Shown piece after piece: positions 1 through 8,074 of a DNA stretch of 38,410 nucleotides. Numbering within the stretch: the first letter of the stretch is position 1; the number at the start of each line of letters is the position of its first letter. The notes under the pieces are model-generated. The model made no database searches. It was not told the origin of the DNA and saw only the letters and a list, made by a program, of their open reading frames with translations. Source of the stretch: JALYUA01 sp038229875 (GTDB taxonomy: Bacteria > Acidobacteriota > Thermoanaerobaculia > UBA5066 > Gp7-AA6); NCBI GenBank assembly GCA_038229875.1, contig JBBROA010000025.1:1-38410 (forward strand). The letters are read 5' to 3'. The position numbers and the translations under genes are program-made.

Positions 1-1349
1 ATCCCGGCCGCGGCGGCCACCTCGGAAAAGGTGTTCCACGAAAGCGTCAGGTCGGAGGCCGGGACGAGCCCGGGCTCGCCGGCCGAGCTCCCCGCGGGGA
101 TCCGGACGGAATAGACGAAATTGTCGCTGCCGGTGAACGAGGCGAGGACCTGCGCGCCTGCGGCGCTGAAGACGGAATGGCCGGAGAAGAACTCCGGAAA
201 GGGAGGCGTCACCACGTTCGGAACCTGGTACGGGCGCCACGTCTCTCCCGGCATCGAGATGGTTCCGAGACCCGGGCCGCCCCAGCCCTGCACGATCTGC
301 CCGCGATACAGAAAGTGGATGGCGGTGTACGGGCGGACCGAGTCGTACGCCCGCTTGGCGTCCCACGCGCTGATGCTCGCGTCGAGCATCGCGTTTCCGA
401 GCGCGAAAAACATCTTCACGTCGTCGTCGATCGAGTGCCCGTCGCGCCTCGACACGAACTGGCCGAAGAGCGCCCAGTGTCCGGGAGGGAATTCCGAGTT
501 CGGCCCGTCGGCAAAATATTCAGCGAGCACCTTCTCCTCGTCCGTCAGGGCAGCGTTGATCGCCAGCACCTCGTCCGCCTCGATCTTGTACTCGGGATCC
601 GGATACCGCGGCGGCCCGTTCGCCGGGCGCAGCGCCGATCCGCTCGGGAGCGCGAATGGAGTGACCAGTCCCCACTGCGGAGTGGTGAACGTCTGGTTCA
701 CGATAGCGCCGTTCACGACCAGCGCGAGCGGCTGCCAGTGGTTCGGGTCGTTGACCGTGACGGTCGTGTTCACGGGCGTATACCCCGTGTAATCGGAGTA
801 AGCGCCTGGCGCGCGGTCGCCGAGTTGATTTGACCCGTCTCGGTGTCGGAACTCCAGTACCGAGGCCGCTGCGGAATTGCCCACGCCTCGCGCCGTGGAG
901 AGGTCTGTCGTCTGGTCGTTGGGCGAGTATCCCTGCTGGAGCATCAGCGCCTGGTAGTACGACGCCTCCGAGGGGAAAAGATCGACGACCGCGCGGTAGC
1001 CCGCATAACTGACCGCTTCGAATTTGTTCGCGTCGGTCCGTTCCGCCGGTGGGCGCCGCCACCCAGGATGCTGGATTGTCGGAACCGCGCGAGGGTCGTA
1101 GGCCGTCCACGCGTCGAACATCGCCGTGTGAGCCACTGCGAGCGAACGCGCGACGATCGTGGGTCCGGGCTTTGTCAAGCGAATGCCATGAAGCACCGCT
1201 TCGTCCCAGACCAGCACGGGATTGTCCGTGGCGTGCGCCTGCTCAGCGGCGGGCCATTCCCAGGCCGCGCCGGCAGAGAGAGCGACTGCCGCGGACAGCG
1301 CGAGACCGAGAAACGACGCCGGGGTTCGGAATGGCATGAACCTGAACAT
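1..1349 (-). CDS. Exported vanadium-dependent haloperoxidase-like protein (partial, C-terminus outside window)
   Basis: About 449 codons are visible and the frame is still open at base 1. The N-terminus is a signal peptide (FLGLALSAAVALSAGAA). Family-typical blocks follow: ATDNPVLVWDEA, PGPTIVARSLAVAHTAMFDA, GNSAAASVLEFRHRDGSNQL and GDRAPGAYSDYTGYTPVN. The vanadate/acid-phosphatase core is present as WDAKRAYDSVRPYTAIHF (Lys/Arg pair) and FFSGHSVFSAAGA, with the SGH histidine near residue 391. The final Arg/His motif would lie beyond the window. Enzymes of this superfamily bind vanadate and oxidise halides with peroxide, or act as phosphatases. The substrate cannot be told from sequence. Start is uncertain: ATG at 1349 or, four codons later, ATG at 1337; neither has a strong ribosome-binding site. 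The gene is divergent from the lipoprotein gene at 1402, leaving only about 50 bases for both promoters. Confidence 0.85.
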   Translation of the reverse strand, partial: MFRFMPFRTPASFLGLALSAAVALSAGAAWEWPAAEQAHATDNPVLVWDEAVLHGIRLTKPGPTIVARSLAVAHTAMFDAWTAYDPRAVPTIQHPGWRRPPAERTDANKFEAVSYAGYRAVVDLFPSEASYYQALMLQQGYSPNDQTTDLSTARGVGNSAAASVLEFRHRDGSNQLGDRAPGAYSDYTGYTPVNTTVTVNDPNHWQPLALVVNGAIVNQTFTTPQWGLVTPFALPSGSALRPANGPPRYPDPEYKIEADEVLAINAALTDEEKVLAEYFADGPNSEFPPGHWALFGQFVSRRDGHSIDDDVKMFFALGNAMLDASISAWDAKRAYDSVRPYTAIHFLYRGQIVQGWGGPGLGTISMPGETWRPYQVPNVVTPPFPEFFSGHSVFSAAGAQVLASFTGSDNFVYSVRIPAGSSAGEPGLVPASDLTLSWNTFSEVAAAAG

Positions 1350-1401
1350 ATAGCAGGAGTCGGGCCGCAGGTGATGGGTTGACCCGGCAGCATCCTGTAA
1401 A

Positions 1402-1737
1402 ATGGCGCCACCTCTCGTGAAGAAAAGCTCTTCGATCACCCTGACGCTGATGGCGTCGATGGCGCTCGTGTCGTGCGGCCAGAGCCGCCGCTGCGTCGAC
1501 CCCACGGGCCGGCCCGTGCCCGATTCCATGTGCCGCGGGCCCGCGATCATCCCGGGATATCACTGGATCGGAGGCGGCATCGGGTCGACCTCGAGGTCGA
1601 ACACCGGAGTTCACGGCGGGACCTCCACCTCCGGCGGCGTCTCGCGGGGCGGATTCGGAGCGCACGGAGAGGCGTCCTCCGGCGGTCACGCCTCGAGCTC
1701 TTCGGGCGGATCTCACGGCGGAAGCGTGAGCTCCTAG
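1402..1737 (+). CDS. Small Ser/Gly-rich lipoprotein, YgiB-like (DUF1190-like)
   Basis: This 111-residue protein has a lipoprotein signal (MASMALVSCGQ, Cys near residue 25), a short segment with two further cysteines (RRCVDPTGRPVPDSMC), then a low-complexity Gly/Ser/His tail containing VSRGGFGAHGE. E. coli YgiB is a longer lipoprotein whose C-terminal tail carries a similar TRGGFG element and which lies directly upstream of ygiC. Here a YgiC homologue begins two bases after the stop. The order and the shared motif make a reduced YgiB-like protein likely, but the similarity is short and the identification rests largely on position. No function is established for the family. The two genes are probably cotranscribed and translationally coupled. 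Confidence 0.65.
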   Translation: MAPPLVKKSSSITLTLMASMALVSCGQSRRCVDPTGRPVPDSMCRGPAIIPGYHWIGGGIGSTSRSNTGVHGGTSTSGGVSRGGFGAHGEASSGGHASSSSGGSHGGSVSS

Positions 1738-1739
1738 GC

Positions 1740-2867
1740 TTGCGCCGCGTCGCATCGGGGCCCCGCCCGAACTGGCAGTCGAGGGTCGAAGAGCTCGGCC
1801 TGACGTTTCACACGCCCGAAGAGACCTACTGGTACGAGTCGGCCCACTACGTCTTTTCGCCGGATGAAGTCGATATCCTGGAGAAAGCGACGAACCGGCT
1901 GCACCAGATGTGCATCGCCGCCGCGGGGCACGTCATCGAGAAACGCCGATACAAGGAGCTCGGAATTCCTGGCGACATCCGCGAGCTCATCGAACGCTCG
2001 TGGGAGGAGGACTCTCCCTCGATCTACGGTCGTTTCGATCTCTCGTACGACGGCGTCTCTCCGCCGAAGCTTCTCGAGTACAACGCGGATACCCCGACCG
2101 CTCTCTACGAGGCGGCGGTCGTGCAATGGAAGTGGCTCGAGGAGGTTTTTCCGAAAGGCGACCAGTTCAACAGCATCCACGAGCGGCTGATCGCGGCGTG
2201 GAAGGGATTGAAGCCGTATCTGCGCGGAGAGCCGCTCTACTTCGCTTCCCTCGACGACGTCGAAGACATCGTCACCGTCAGTTACCTGCGGGACACAGCC
2301 TCGCAGGCGCAGATCGCGACCGACCAGATCCTCGTTTCCAAGATCGGCTGGGACCACCGGCGCAAGCTGTTCGTCGACGAGAACGAGAAGACGATGCAGT
2401 CGGTCTTCAAGCTCTACCCGTGGGAGTGGATGCTCGAGGAAGACTTCGGCGACATGATGCTCGGCGACCGCGAGACGCAGTGGATCGAGCCCGCATGGAA
2501 GGTCATTCTTTCGAGCAAGGGGATCCTGCCGATTCTCTGGGAGTTGAATCCGGGCGACCCGAACCTTCTCAAGGCTTCGTTTTCGAAGGGCAACCTGACA
2601 CGCTACGTGCAGAAGCCGCTCTTCTCCCGCGAAGGATCGAACGTGACGCTCTACGACGAGCGCGGCATCTTCGCGGAAACGGGCGGCGACTATGGAAGGG
2701 GAGAGTCGGTCTATCAGGCCTTAGCGCCGCTTCCCGAGTTCGAAGGCCAGCACCCGGTGATCGGCAGCTGGATCATCGGCCAGGAAGCGGCGGGAATCGG
2801 CATCCGCGAGTCGGAAGGCCCGATCACGGATAACAGGAGCCGCTTCGTCCCGCACCGGATGGAGTAA
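1740..2867 (+). CDS. ygiC: Glutathionylspermidine synthase family ATP-grasp ligase (YgiC/YjfC-like)
   Basis: The product is 375 residues, close to E. coli YgiC (386). A TTG start at 1740 is chosen because the resulting N-terminus (MRRVASGPRPNWQSRVEELG) aligns with the YgiC N-terminus (MERV...RPDW...), and because it follows the upstream stop by two bases. The frame also extends upstream through the lipoprotein gene, but that part is a shadow. Family-typical blocks are SPSIYGRFDLSYDG, PPKLLEYNADTPT, YPWEWMLEEDFG, ILPILWELNPGDPNLL, FSREGSNV and HPVIGSWIIGQEAAGIGIRE. The domain corresponds to the C-terminal amide synthetase of glutathionylspermidine synthase, an ATP-grasp-type ligase, without the amidase half. 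The YgiC/YjfC substrate is not known to me. The product is likely cytoplasmic and partners the preceding lipoprotein gene. Confidence 0.9.
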   Translation: MRRVASGPRPNWQSRVEELGLTFHTPEETYWYESAHYVFSPDEVDILEKATNRLHQMCIAAAGHVIEKRRYKELGIPGDIRELIERSWEEDSPSIYGRFDLSYDGVSPPKLLEYNADTPTALYEAAVVQWKWLEEVFPKGDQFNSIHERLIAAWKGLKPYLRGEPLYFASLDDVEDIVTVSYLRDTASQAQIATDQILVSKIGWDHRRKLFVDENEKTMQSVFKLYPWEWMLEEDFGDMMLGDRETQWIEPAWKVILSSKGILPILWELNPGDPNLLKASFSKGNLTRYVQKPLFSREGSNVTLYDERGIFAETGGDYGRGESVYQALAPLPEFEGQHPVIGSWIIGQEAAGIGIRESEGPITDNRSRFVPHRME

Positions 2868-2881
2868 AAACGGTCCGTCCG

Positions 2882-3267
2882 TCACCGCGGTCCGGCGAGC
2901 CTCCACGCGTTGTCTGAAACTGGCGGAAGCGGTGCTGTCGAGAAGACCCCGGTGCGATTCATTCGCCTGATGGTGTTCGACCCGGAGCCCGCGTGGCGCC
3001 AGACGAGATCGGCTTTGCCGTCTCCGTTGAGGTCGGCGACCGCCACGATCTGCCAGTTGAGGTCGGCGACCGCAGGAACCGGCGCCTGCGAGCCAATCGA
3101 CGTTTCGTTCATAAGCCAGATCGTGTCCTGACCCGCTGCGGCGTCGCGCCAGACGATGTCTGGTTAGCGTCGCCACCGAAGTCGGCCACTTTCGGAATTG
3201 TCAGTCCGTTGCTCTCGGGAGCAAGAGGAGGCGAGTCGTGCGCGGGACGAAACTCGGGAGGCTAGCT
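2882..3267 (-). pseudogene. Remnant of an FG-GAP/VCBS-repeat protein
   Basis: Downstream of the ATPase stop, two adjacent FG-GAP-type repeats can be read: KVADFGGDAN then DIVWRDAAAGQDTIWLMNE, followed by VAVADLNGDGKADLVWRH. The Asp-rich D-x-N-G-D-G calcium-binding loop is intact in the second repeat. The first repeat changes frame near 3162. Adding one C to a CC pair on the minus strand would restore the family consensus A-N-P-D-I-V-W. No start codon is found in frame before the first repeat, so this is only a C-terminal piece of a larger extracellular repeat protein. The tail NAWRLAGPR ends at a TGA. It fills the 400-base gap between the convergent YgiC-like and ATPase genes. It could be a recombination leftover and is unlikely to be expressed. 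Confidence 0.7.
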
Positions 3268-5721
3268 CTACCGTTCCGATTGCAGGGATCCGCCGTCCGT
3301 CGTCGGCGACCAGGCGAGGGCCACCAGCTTGACTGAAATGTCCGACTTCTTCGGCCGCAGCGACAGCGATTCGAGCTTCTCCGTCATCGGATCCATAGCC
3401 GCGGCGCGCTGATCGAGCTCCGCCTGCAGCTCGCTTGCGAGCTCCGCGATCTGCGCATCTATCGCGGCGACGTTGTCTTTCGCGCGTCCGATGTCGCCCG
3501 CCTGCTTCATGGTTCGGCCGGCTCCGCGCGCTGCGGTCGTCGCGCGCCCGATGTTGGTGGCGCTGATCGCCTTGCGGCCGAGGAGAGCGCCGAGGACTGT
3601 CGCGCCCACGGAGATCGCGGTCTGGATCCCCGAGGACGTGGCCTCTTCTTTTTCGCGCGTGACGGCCTGCTCCGCCCGGCGCTTTCTTTCCTGGAGCGCC
3701 GCAACGCGCGAGGCGTAGCGGGCGCGGAGGGATTCCGCGACTGCGTCGCGCTCCTCGCGCGCTTTCTGCTGGAGGCGCGCCCGGAAGTCGCGCTCGGTTT
3801 CGCCCGTTTTCGAGACTTCCGATGTGGAGGGGCTTCGGAAGAGCTCCATGCGGCGAGTCCGGAACAGGGAAGCCGCGAAATCCCGCGACCATGCCTCCCA
3901 GTTTCTCGGAGCCGCCGCCGGCGCCGGGGGCGCTTCGAACGTCGCGCCCGCCATCGCCTCGCGTTCGAGGTCTGCGAGTGCGAGGTCCGCGGGCTCCGCG
4001 TCGTCCCAGCGGAGCGGTTCTGGTCCGTCCGTGATCGCGGCGAGAACGAGAACGTCTTCCCGCGACTCGGTCCCTGATTTCGCGTCGGAGTAGCGGACCT
4101 CAGCAGCGCCGAGGGCCATCGGGCGATACAAGACCGCCGATCCGGCGCGGCCCCGGACAGGAAGGAAGTACTGGGGGATTGACGGCGGGAGAAGTGGGCG
4201 TTCGGAGGATGCACTGCCGGGTTTGACGTCGCGATCTGCCGCCTTCTTCGAAGGGGAGGCGCGCTCTTCGACAGGGGCGGATGTTTCGGAGCCCGTCGCC
4301 TTTTGCGGATCCATCAGAGTCTTGATCTGCCCGCGCGTCAACGGGCCGCGGAGGTAAGACATCGCCCAGCGCGACTCGAAGACGACCGGCGCGTCCTCGT
4401 GGACGTCGTTCATCACGAAGACCCGCGACTTCAATCCTGCCAGCGTCTGCTCCATCGCGCCGCGGTCGAACTTCGGCCCGCCGCCGGCGGCCACGCCCTC
4501 GAGCCCTTCGAGAACCCGCGCCTTGTCGCGCTCCGTCTGGAGCCGTCCGAGAAACCACGTCCCCGCGTTCGACAGGCCCTTGTAGTCGAGATCCACCGGG
4601 TTCTGTGTCGCGAGCACCACACCCAATCCGAACGCCCGGCCCTGTTTCAAGAGCGTCAGGAGCGGCGCCTTCGAGGGCGGGGTCGCGACGGGAGGAAAGT
4701 ACCCGGCGATTTCGTCCATGTACACGATCGCGCGAAGGCTCGTCGTGCCCGACTGCCCGCGCATCCAGCCGACCGTCTCGTTCAAGAGCATGGTCACGAA
4801 AAACATCCGCTCGGCGTCGGAGAGGTGCGCGATCGAGAAGATTGAGACTCGCGGTTTTCCTTCCGGCGTCCGCAGGATCGCGGCGACGTCGAGCGGCTCG
4901 CCTTCGAGCCAGGCGGCGAACGCTGGAGCGGCGAGCAGGTTGTTCAACTTCATCGAAAGCGCAAACCGGTCCTTCGCGGGGAAGAACGAGTCGAGGTCGA
5001 GCACGCCGACGCGGGCGACCGGCGGCTTCTGAATCCGGCCGATCAAGGCCGGCAGATCCAGGTTTTCTCCTTTTCTCCACGCGTTCTCCAGGATCATCGA
5101 GAGGAGGATGTGCTCGCGGCTCTGGATGGGGTCCGCCTCGATGCCCAGGAGCGCGAGAAGCCCCGTGGCCGTCGTGCCGACACGCTCTCCGAGCAGCTCC
5201 GCATCGGAGCGCGTCGCCTCATTCGGTGCGTCAAAGGACTTCAGGATCGAGACCGGCAGCCCGGCGGTTGATCCAGGGGTGTAGATCGCGAAGTCGGCGG
5301 CGCTCTTCAGTTTCGCAATCCTCGCCCCGTCTTCCCCCCACCCGGCAAGACCCGACTTCCAGAGCTCGGCCTGCTGCTTCGCGAGCTCGTCTACCGAAAT
5401 CCCCTTGCGGCCGGCGTCCTCCTCGTTGACCCACGGACGAAAGTCTCCCGGGGCCAGATCGGGGAAGGTGAGCAGGAGGTTGCCGAGATCCCCCTTCGGG
5501 TCGATGACGATGGCGGGGATGCCGTCGAGCGCCGCCTCTTCGATGAGGGAAATGCACAGGCCCGTCTTGCCGCTACCGGTCATTCCGACGCACACCGCGT
5601 GTGTCACCAGATCACGCGAGTCGTACAGAACGAGGCTCTGCGAATCCTTCTTTGCGGCGCCCGCTGTGCGGCCGAGGTAAAAGACGCCGAGCTTCTCGAA
5701 GTCCTGCATCGCCCGAATCAT
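3268..5721 (-). CDS. HerA/FtsK-like ATPase with C-terminal coiled coil
   Basis: The product is about 817 residues. From the chosen start (MIRAMQDFEKLGVFYLGR; ATG 5721, alternative 5709), a Walker A loop GMTGSGKT lies at residues 46-53, followed by IPAIVIDPKGDLGNLL, then a Walker B strand (RAIVYMDEIAGYFPP) and a sensor-like GLGVVLATQNPVDLDYKGL. These are hallmarks of the HerA/DUF87 helicase-like branch of the FtsK-HerA ATPases. After a Pro/Ser-rich linker, the C-terminal third contains a long Arg/Glu-rich helical stretch (ARLQQKAREERDAVAESLRA) typical of a coiled coil, a Gly/Ala-rich patch and a further helix. Family members pump DNA or act in conflict systems, but no nuclease partner (such as NurA) is adjacent, so the role is unknown. 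The gene follows the sugar dehydrogenase by 31 bases and may be cotranscribed with it. Confidence 0.85.
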   Translation of the reverse strand: MIRAMQDFEKLGVFYLGRTAGAAKKDSQSLVLYDSRDLVTHAVCVGMTGSGKTGLCISLIEEAALDGIPAIVIDPKGDLGNLLLTFPDLAPGDFRPWVNEEDAGRKGISVDELAKQQAELWKSGLAGWGEDGARIAKLKSAADFAIYTPGSTAGLPVSILKSFDAPNEATRSDAELLGERVGTTATGLLALLGIEADPIQSREHILLSMILENAWRKGENLDLPALIGRIQKPPVARVGVLDLDSFFPAKDRFALSMKLNNLLAAPAFAAWLEGEPLDVAAILRTPEGKPRVSIFSIAHLSDAERMFFVTMLLNETVGWMRGQSGTTSLRAIVYMDEIAGYFPPVATPPSKAPLLTLLKQGRAFGLGVVLATQNPVDLDYKGLSNAGTWFLGRLQTERDKARVLEGLEGVAAGGGPKFDRGAMEQTLAGLKSRVFVMNDVHEDAPVVFESRWAMSYLRGPLTRGQIKTLMDPQKATGSETSAPVEERASPSKKAADRDVKPGSASSERPLLPPSIPQYFLPVRGRAGSAVLYRPMALGAAEVRYSDAKSGTESREDVLVLAAITDGPEPLRWDDAEPADLALADLEREAMAGATFEAPPAPAAAPRNWEAWSRDFAASLFRTRRMELFRSPSTSEVSKTGETERDFRARLQQKAREERDAVAESLRARYASRVAALQERKRRAEQAVTREKEEATSSGIQTAISVGATVLGALLGRKAISATNIGRATTAARGAGRTMKQAGDIGRAKDNVAAIDAQIAELASELQAELDQRAAAMDPMTEKLESLSLRPKKSDISVKLVALAWSPTTDGGSLQSER

Positions 5722-5752
5722 ACCGGTCGGGCGGGGGGCCTTCGCCCTCCCC

Positions 5753-7111
5753 CTATCGCTTCGCGGGACCGTCGTACGAGACGCGCCAGACGAGATCGCC
5801 TCCGTCATCGGATACGAGCAGCGCGCCGTCTTTCGCGACGGTGACTCCGACCGGCCGACCCCAGACCTGACCGTCCGGAGTGACGAACCCGGTCAAAAAA
5901 TCCTCGTACTCGCCGGTCGGCGCACCCTCGCGGAGCGGCACGCGGATCACCTTGTACCCGGTGCGGCGCGCGCGATTCCACGATCCGTGCTCCGCTGCGA
6001 ACGCGTCGCCGGCGTAGTCGCGCGGAAACTGGCGGCCCGTGTAGAAAGCCATCTGAAGCGATGCGGAATGAGACTGCAGGAGCACGTCCGGGACGAGGAC
6101 CTTGTCCCGCAGCTCCGGATGCGCGTTGGCGTGTCTCGGATCCTGATGCCCGCCGATGTAGAACCAGGGCCACCCATAGAACCCGCCGTCCCGGATCCGG
6201 CTGATGTAGTCGGGAACGAGGTCGTCGCCGAGGCCGTCGCGTTCGTTCACGGACGCCCAGAGCTCGCCGCTTCCGGGTTGCACCGCGATGCCGACGGCGT
6301 TCCGGATCCCGGAGGCGTAGATGCGGCCGGCCGTCCCGTCGGGGTTGTACTCGAGGATGTCCGCCCGGCGTTCCTCGCTCGTACCTGCATTCTCGAAGAC
6401 GTTCGAGTGCGAGCCGACGGAGACGAACATCTTCCGCCCGTCATTGGCGAACGCGACGTCGCGCGTCCAGTGGCCGCCGCCGCGGAGAAGCCCGCCGCCA
6501 GGAAGGTCCGGAACGATCACCTCGGGCCTGCCGCGCGCCTTCAAATCCCCGGACCGGTACGCGAACCGTACGACTCGCCCTGTCTCCGCCACATAGACCC
6601 ACTGCGGCTCGGGACCAGGCGGATAGAACGCGATGCCGAACGGCTTCGTGAGGCCGCTCGCGAAGATCTCGTTCTGCTCCGCGCGGCCCGCGCCGTCGCG
6701 CGCCCTCAGGACCCGGACGCGACCCGGATAGCTCTCCGCGAGGAAGACGTCTCCGTTAGGTGCGGTGCGCAGAAGCCGCGGATTGTCGAGCTTCGTCTGA
6801 AACTCCTCGACCCGGAACCCTTTTGGGACTCTTGGCCATGCATTGGCCGGCCGGTCGATGACGTGCGATCCCGCGTCGACGGACTTCGTCGCGTAGGGCT
6901 GCGGCAGATCCGCCACGGTGATCTTCCGACGCACGCCGGGAGCGTCGGTCGTCCAGTCGCCGAGCGCGCCCTGGCCGGTGAGAACCGCCGCGCGCGGCGG
7001 GCCCGCCGGGGGCGCGGTTCCTCCGGGCGAGGCGGACTGGGCTCCGATCACCAGGAGACTCGCGGCGGCAGCGCTGAAGAAGAGGGGAACGAGGCGAGGA
7101 CGGGTGTGCAT
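5753..7111 (-). CDS. Secreted PQQ-dependent sugar (glucose/sorbosone-type) dehydrogenase
   Basis: The product is 452 residues with a signal peptide (LVPLFFSAAAASLLVIGAQS) and a good ribosome-binding site (GAGGGAG seven bases before ATG 7111). The six-bladed propeller family blocks are visible: GFRVEEFQTKLDNPRLL, APNGDVFLAESYPGRVRVL, GLTKPFGIAFYPPGPEPQW, HWTRDVAFANDGRKMFVSVG, ASGIRNAVGIAVQPGSGELW, VPDYISRIRDGGFYGWPWFY and FAAEHGSWNRARRTGYKVIR. These resemble soluble PQQ glucose dehydrogenases and L-sorbosone dehydrogenases, which oxidise sugars in the periplasm. The first 40 residues after the signal are Pro/Gly-rich. The family identification is firm; the substrate is not. It is first in a two-gene minus-strand unit with the HerA-like ATPase, and the functional link is unclear. 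Confidence 0.9.
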   Translation of the reverse strand: MHTRPRLVPLFFSAAAASLLVIGAQSASPGGTAPPAGPPRAAVLTGQGALGDWTTDAPGVRRKITVADLPQPYATKSVDAGSHVIDRPANAWPRVPKGFRVEEFQTKLDNPRLLRTAPNGDVFLAESYPGRVRVLRARDGAGRAEQNEIFASGLTKPFGIAFYPPGPEPQWVYVAETGRVVRFAYRSGDLKARGRPEVIVPDLPGGGLLRGGGHWTRDVAFANDGRKMFVSVGSHSNVFENAGTSEERRADILEYNPDGTAGRIYASGIRNAVGIAVQPGSGELWASVNERDGLGDDLVPDYISRIRDGGFYGWPWFYIGGHQDPRHANAHPELRDKVLVPDVLLQSHSASLQMAFYTGRQFPRDYAGDAFAAEHGSWNRARRTGYKVIRVPLREGAPTGEYEDFLTGFVTPDGQVWGRPVGVTVAKDGALLVSDDGGDLVWRVSYDGPAKR

Positions 7112-7230
7112 GGGATCTCCCTCGCGGGCAGCGATGCAAGAACTACTCCCCTGGATCGTCGCTCGATCGCCGAACCTGAACCTCCTGTCCTCTCATCCCG
7201 ATACCCTGGGCGCGCTCCATTTTCCGCCCG

Positions 7231-8027
7231 TCAGGATCTTCGCTGGCAGGTCCGGCAGAAGAACATGCGGCGCCCCGAGAGCGGGATCTCCCGGATCCGG
7301 TCTCCGCACCGGCGGCAGACGTCGTGCCGGTACACGTAAAAAGAATCGCGGGGCCCGCGGCGGGCCGCCACGTGCGGAATCTCGCCGGAGATGACCGTCG
7401 AGACCGCCGGAGCGTCACCCCGCGCCGCATGAGCACGCCAAGCAGCTCCCACAAGGCGAACCAACGCGCCTGCGAGATCCTGCCGGAGCGCTGCAGCGGG
7501 TGAATGCCCGCGAGGAACAGCGCCTCGATGCGATAGATGTTGCCCACGCCGGAAATCACCCGCTGGTCCAGGAGCGCGTCGCCGATCGGGCGGTCCGGAC
7601 GCTTCTTGAGCGCTGCGAAGACTCTCGCGGGATCCGCTCCCCGCCGCAGCGGGTCGGGTCCGAGCCGCGCCTCTATCTGCGCGCGCTTCTCTCCGTCAAT
7701 CAGCTCGCAGGTCGGAGGCCCGATGAGGTCGACCGTCACCTCCGGAGTCGATAGACGCATCCTGACCGACGGCCTCGGGCCGGGCGGCGTCCCCGCGAAC
7801 GTCGTGAACTCCCCAGCCATCCCGAGGTGAACGTGCACGATGAGGCCTCCCTCCCATTCGTGAAAAAGATGCTTCCCGATCGCGTCGGCTTCGCGGAAAC
7901 GCCGGCCGTCCAGGCGGCTCGCCTCGCGAGCGAAACGGCCTTGCGGCGACGCCACTCGCACCAGGAGGCCGCCGAAATCGCGGGTGTGGTCGCGGGCGAG
8001 GCGGTGGATCGTGTTGCCTTCGGGCAT
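7231..8027 (-). pseudogene. Fpg/Nei family DNA glycosylase, frameshifted before the zinc finger
   Basis: The start at 8027 is fixed by biochemistry: these enzymes use the proline after Met1 as nucleophile, and the frame begins MPEGNTIHR with Pro2 and Glu3. The N-terminal beta-sandwich carries GKHLFHEW with the conserved DNA-binding Lys. The helix-two-turn-helix reads DQRVISGVGNIYRIEALF. After WELLGVLMRRG the frame is lost. The C-terminal zinc finger (CRRCGDRIREIPLSGRRMFF then CRTCQRRS, four cysteines) continues in the next frame and stops at 7231. A single missing base near 7418-7421 (a run of four C on the plus strand) explains it. Rejoined, the protein is about 265 residues, the usual length. 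As written, the enzyme would lose its zinc finger and probably base-excision activity. A sequencing slip is plausible. Confidence 0.85.
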
Positions 8028-8074
8028 TCGGCTGCCGACCATACCCCCTGATCTAAAATCGCGCGACGGACGCG

